A stretch of 6,555 nucleotides of DNA. Origin: an uncultured Clostridia bacterium (GTDB taxonomy: Bacteria > Bacillota > Clostridia > Christensenellales > CASEPJ01). Within the stretch, counting starts at the first letter, position 1; the number at the start of each line of letters is the position of its first letter. The notes beneath the pieces were generated by a model. It was not told where the DNA came from and did no database searches. It saw only the letters and a program-made list of their open reading frames with translations. Shown here piece after piece: positions 6,496 through 6,555 of the stretch. The position numbers and the translations under genes were made by a program. The DNA is taken from positions 1-6,555 of the forward strand of contig CASEPJ010000126.1 in NCBI GenBank assembly GCA_949289715.1, in the 5' to 3' direction.

Positions 6496-6555
6496 TTAAT
6501 ATGCCTCCTTACTTTTGTTGTCTTTCGCATAAAATATCGTAATTTTAGTCTAAAG
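6496..6555 (-). promoter_or_regulatory. secD leader with strong ribosome binding site
   Basis: AAGGAGG (reverse complement of 6504-6510) lies eight bases before the secD ATG and fixes the start. The remaining ~45 bases to the window edge show no convincing -35/-10 pair in the secD direction and no recognisable gene end, so the promoter or a preceding operon gene may lie outside. Confidence 0.75.

Noticed and set aside
1..6555. CRISPR array, tRNA, rRNA or insertion sequence
   Set aside because: No regularly spaced repeats, no tRNA or rRNA signatures, and no transposase frame or terminal repeats with target duplications were seen.

Overview
The window looks like a piece of an AT-rich genome from a Firmicutes/Clostridia-type bacterium. 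The evidence is strong purine-rich Shine-Dalgarno sites (AAGGAGG, AGGAGG), TAA at all five visible stops, very AT-rich spacers, and separate secD and secF genes. No RNA gene is visible to place it more precisely, so the taxonomy is inference.

Left part (+ strand). A patatin-like phospholipase of the RssA type runs off the left edge; its frame is open to the first base, so its true start is not in the window. After a 455-base AT-rich spacer comes a membrane-anchored metallo-beta-lactamase-fold hydrolase resembling the C-terminal domain of ComEC. It has a basic N-terminus, one membrane helix, an acidic linker and an extracellular catalytic domain. A 341-base, extremely AT-rich spacer follows, then a polytopic M50/site-2-protease-like protein with a ~190-residue helical C-terminal region. 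This gene is much AT-richer than secD and its role is unknown.

Right part (- strand). secD and secF form a two-gene operon with a 2-base gap, transcribed toward the M50-like gene. A strong hairpin with A and T tracts on its two sides separates the convergent units and can terminate both. Any yajC or promoter for secDF would lie beyond the right edge.

SecD and SecF are the auxiliary Sec translocon subunits that use the proton gradient to help pull exported proteins across the membrane. The most interesting point is that both are divergent in the membrane motifs that carry the proton-relay aspartates: SecD has Ile and SecF has Asn at those places, while the SecF arginine is kept. The three + strand genes all concern membranes or the cell surface, but nothing links them into one pathway. 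I do not see a convincing new multi-gene system. The best leads are the altered SecDF pair, the M50-like protein and the unexplained patterns in the first spacer.
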